This document shows positions 39,983-40,355 of a DNA stretch of 40,355 nt, in pieces. Origin of the DNA: GCA-2746795 sp964643965 (GTDB taxonomy: Bacteria; Chloroflexota; Anaerolineae; Promineifilales; Promineifilaceae). The notes below the pieces were generated by a model. It ran no database searches, was not told where the DNA came from, and saw only the letters and a program-made list of their open reading frames with translations. The number at the start of each line of letters is the position of its first letter. Within the stretch, counting starts at the first letter, position 1. Both the position numbers and the translations under genes were made by a program. The stretch is from NCBI GenBank assembly GCA_964643965.1, contig CAZXVH010000035.1:1-40355 (forward strand), read 5' to 3'.

Positions 39983-40261
39983 ATGGACGACACCACGAAA
40001 ACGGCCGTTACCCGTAGATTGGCCAGCGCCGCCGGCCACATCAAAGGCATTGAGCGCATGGTCAACGAAGACACCTACTGCATCGACGTCATTAAACAAA
40101 TCCAGGCCGTACAAGCCGCTCTCAACAAAGTGAGCACCATGATGCTAGACAACCACCTGCACACCTGCGTCATCTCCGCCATCCAGGGCAACGACCCCGA
40201 AGAACGAGAACGCATGTTGCAAGAAGTTTCCAGCGTTTTTGCCGTCACTGGCAAAAAATAA
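39983..40261 (+). CDS. csoR: CsoR/FrmR-family metal-sensing repressor
   Basis: Protein of 92 residues; GGAG precedes ATG 39983. An all-helical tetrameric repressor that releases DNA when Cu(I) binds. The ligands fit the Cys-His-Cys set with CsoR spacing: Cys33, His58 and Cys62 (TYCIDVIKQI and NHLHTCVISA). The N-terminal His of nickel or formaldehyde members is absent, favouring copper. It has its own operator upstream. A copper exporter may follow beyond the window. Confidence 0.92.
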   Translation: MDDTTKTAVTRRLASAAGHIKGIERMVNEDTYCIDVIKQIQAVQAALNKVSTMMLDNHLHTCVISAIQGNDPEERERMLQEVSSVFAVTGKK

Positions 40262-40300
40262 GCAAAGATTGAAGATTAAACAATGCCCATATTGCAGCAA

Positions 40301-40355
40301 AATCGTCAATCGTCAATCGTCAATCGTCAATCGTCAATCGTCAATCGTCAATCGT
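40301..40355. repeat. 7-bp tandem repeat at window end
   Basis: AATCGTC is repeated perfectly nearly eight times up to the last base. A repeat at a contig end suggests the assembly broke here; the true copy number is unknown. Confidence 0.95.

Larger units (their letters stand above)
311..40008. repeat. ACGGCCGT palindrome, ~55 copies across the window
   Basis: I counted about 55 copies by eye, mostly in the longer form AACGGCCGTT. Examples: 311, 1564, 2950, 4412, 6630, 8140, 12154, 16056, 19060, 22271, 29048, 33308, 35338, 39909 and 40001. Chance expectation for an 8-mer here is about one. Copies lie in coding frames (read TAV, NGR or xRPx) and in spacers. Genes with none include the permease, transaldolase, tpl and the gmd-like gene. 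Confidence 0.9.

Noticed and set aside
40301..40355. CRISPR-like array at the window end
   Set aside because: Units are 7 bp with no spacers; it is a simple tandem repeat.

Overview
The window looks like a bacterial chromosome fragment of about 40 kb from the phylum Chloroflexota, probably an Anaerolineae-like lineage. This is inferred from gene content and style: paired GAF-kinase and NarL modules, Thr/Pro-rich secreted proteins ending in a YLP-type motif, an AmmeMemoRadiSam-type radical SAM gene, many dispersed palindromic repeats, and intermediate GC content. Nothing in it proves the taxon. Two runs of exactly 100 N (17324-17423, 26834-26933) show that it is a draft scaffold.

Region 1 (64-8017, all + strand) is the most interesting part: a compact, apparently complete bacterial ubiquitin-like conjugation locus. 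In order it encodes a multidomain protein of unknown function, a cytosolic-looking CAP-domain protein, an E1-like adenylating enzyme, an 88-residue ubiquitin-like protein, an E2-like enzyme with HPN and active-site Cys, a JAMM/JAB protease anchored to the membrane with an outer beta domain, a second JAB protease with a long acidic linker, a soluble RING-like protein and a membrane-anchored RING-like protein. Three of the proteins share a repeated short motif, I-T-x-x-D-[LIV], that may tie the non-enzymatic members to the system. A 104-bp MITE-like element with an 11-bp target duplication has separated the first two genes.

Region 2 (8083-12312) carries a radical SAM gene, a NarL response regulator and GAF histidine kinase pair, a two-CBS protein and a receiver protein whose phosphoacceptor Asp is replaced by Gly. 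Region 3 (12346-16086, - strand) is a fabF - 36-residue membrane peptide - purD - purM operon. Region 4 (16338-23145, + strand) holds sugar-nucleotide and glycosyl genes (gmd-like, phosphohexomutase, GT2, GT4) with a thioesterase, a TatD nuclease and a small unknown protein. Region 5 (23142-31330) has an SLC13/TrkA-C permease, a GT-C-like membrane protein split only by a false gap, transaldolase, an Lrp regulator and tyrosine phenol-lyase. Region 6 (31573-40261) has a secreted subtilase, an MNT antitoxin with the out-of-frame remnant of its HEPN toxin, an SppA-type protease, a three-gene phosphorelay (- strand) and csoR with its own promoter and operator.

Two sequence-level features run through everything. 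The palindrome ACGGCCGT occurs about 55 times, in genes and spacers alike, resembling the HIP1 situation in cyanobacteria. Most spacers also contain locus-specific hairpins or short tandem repeats, and several of these repeat families have entered protein linkers. No rRNA, tRNA or CRISPR array was recognised.
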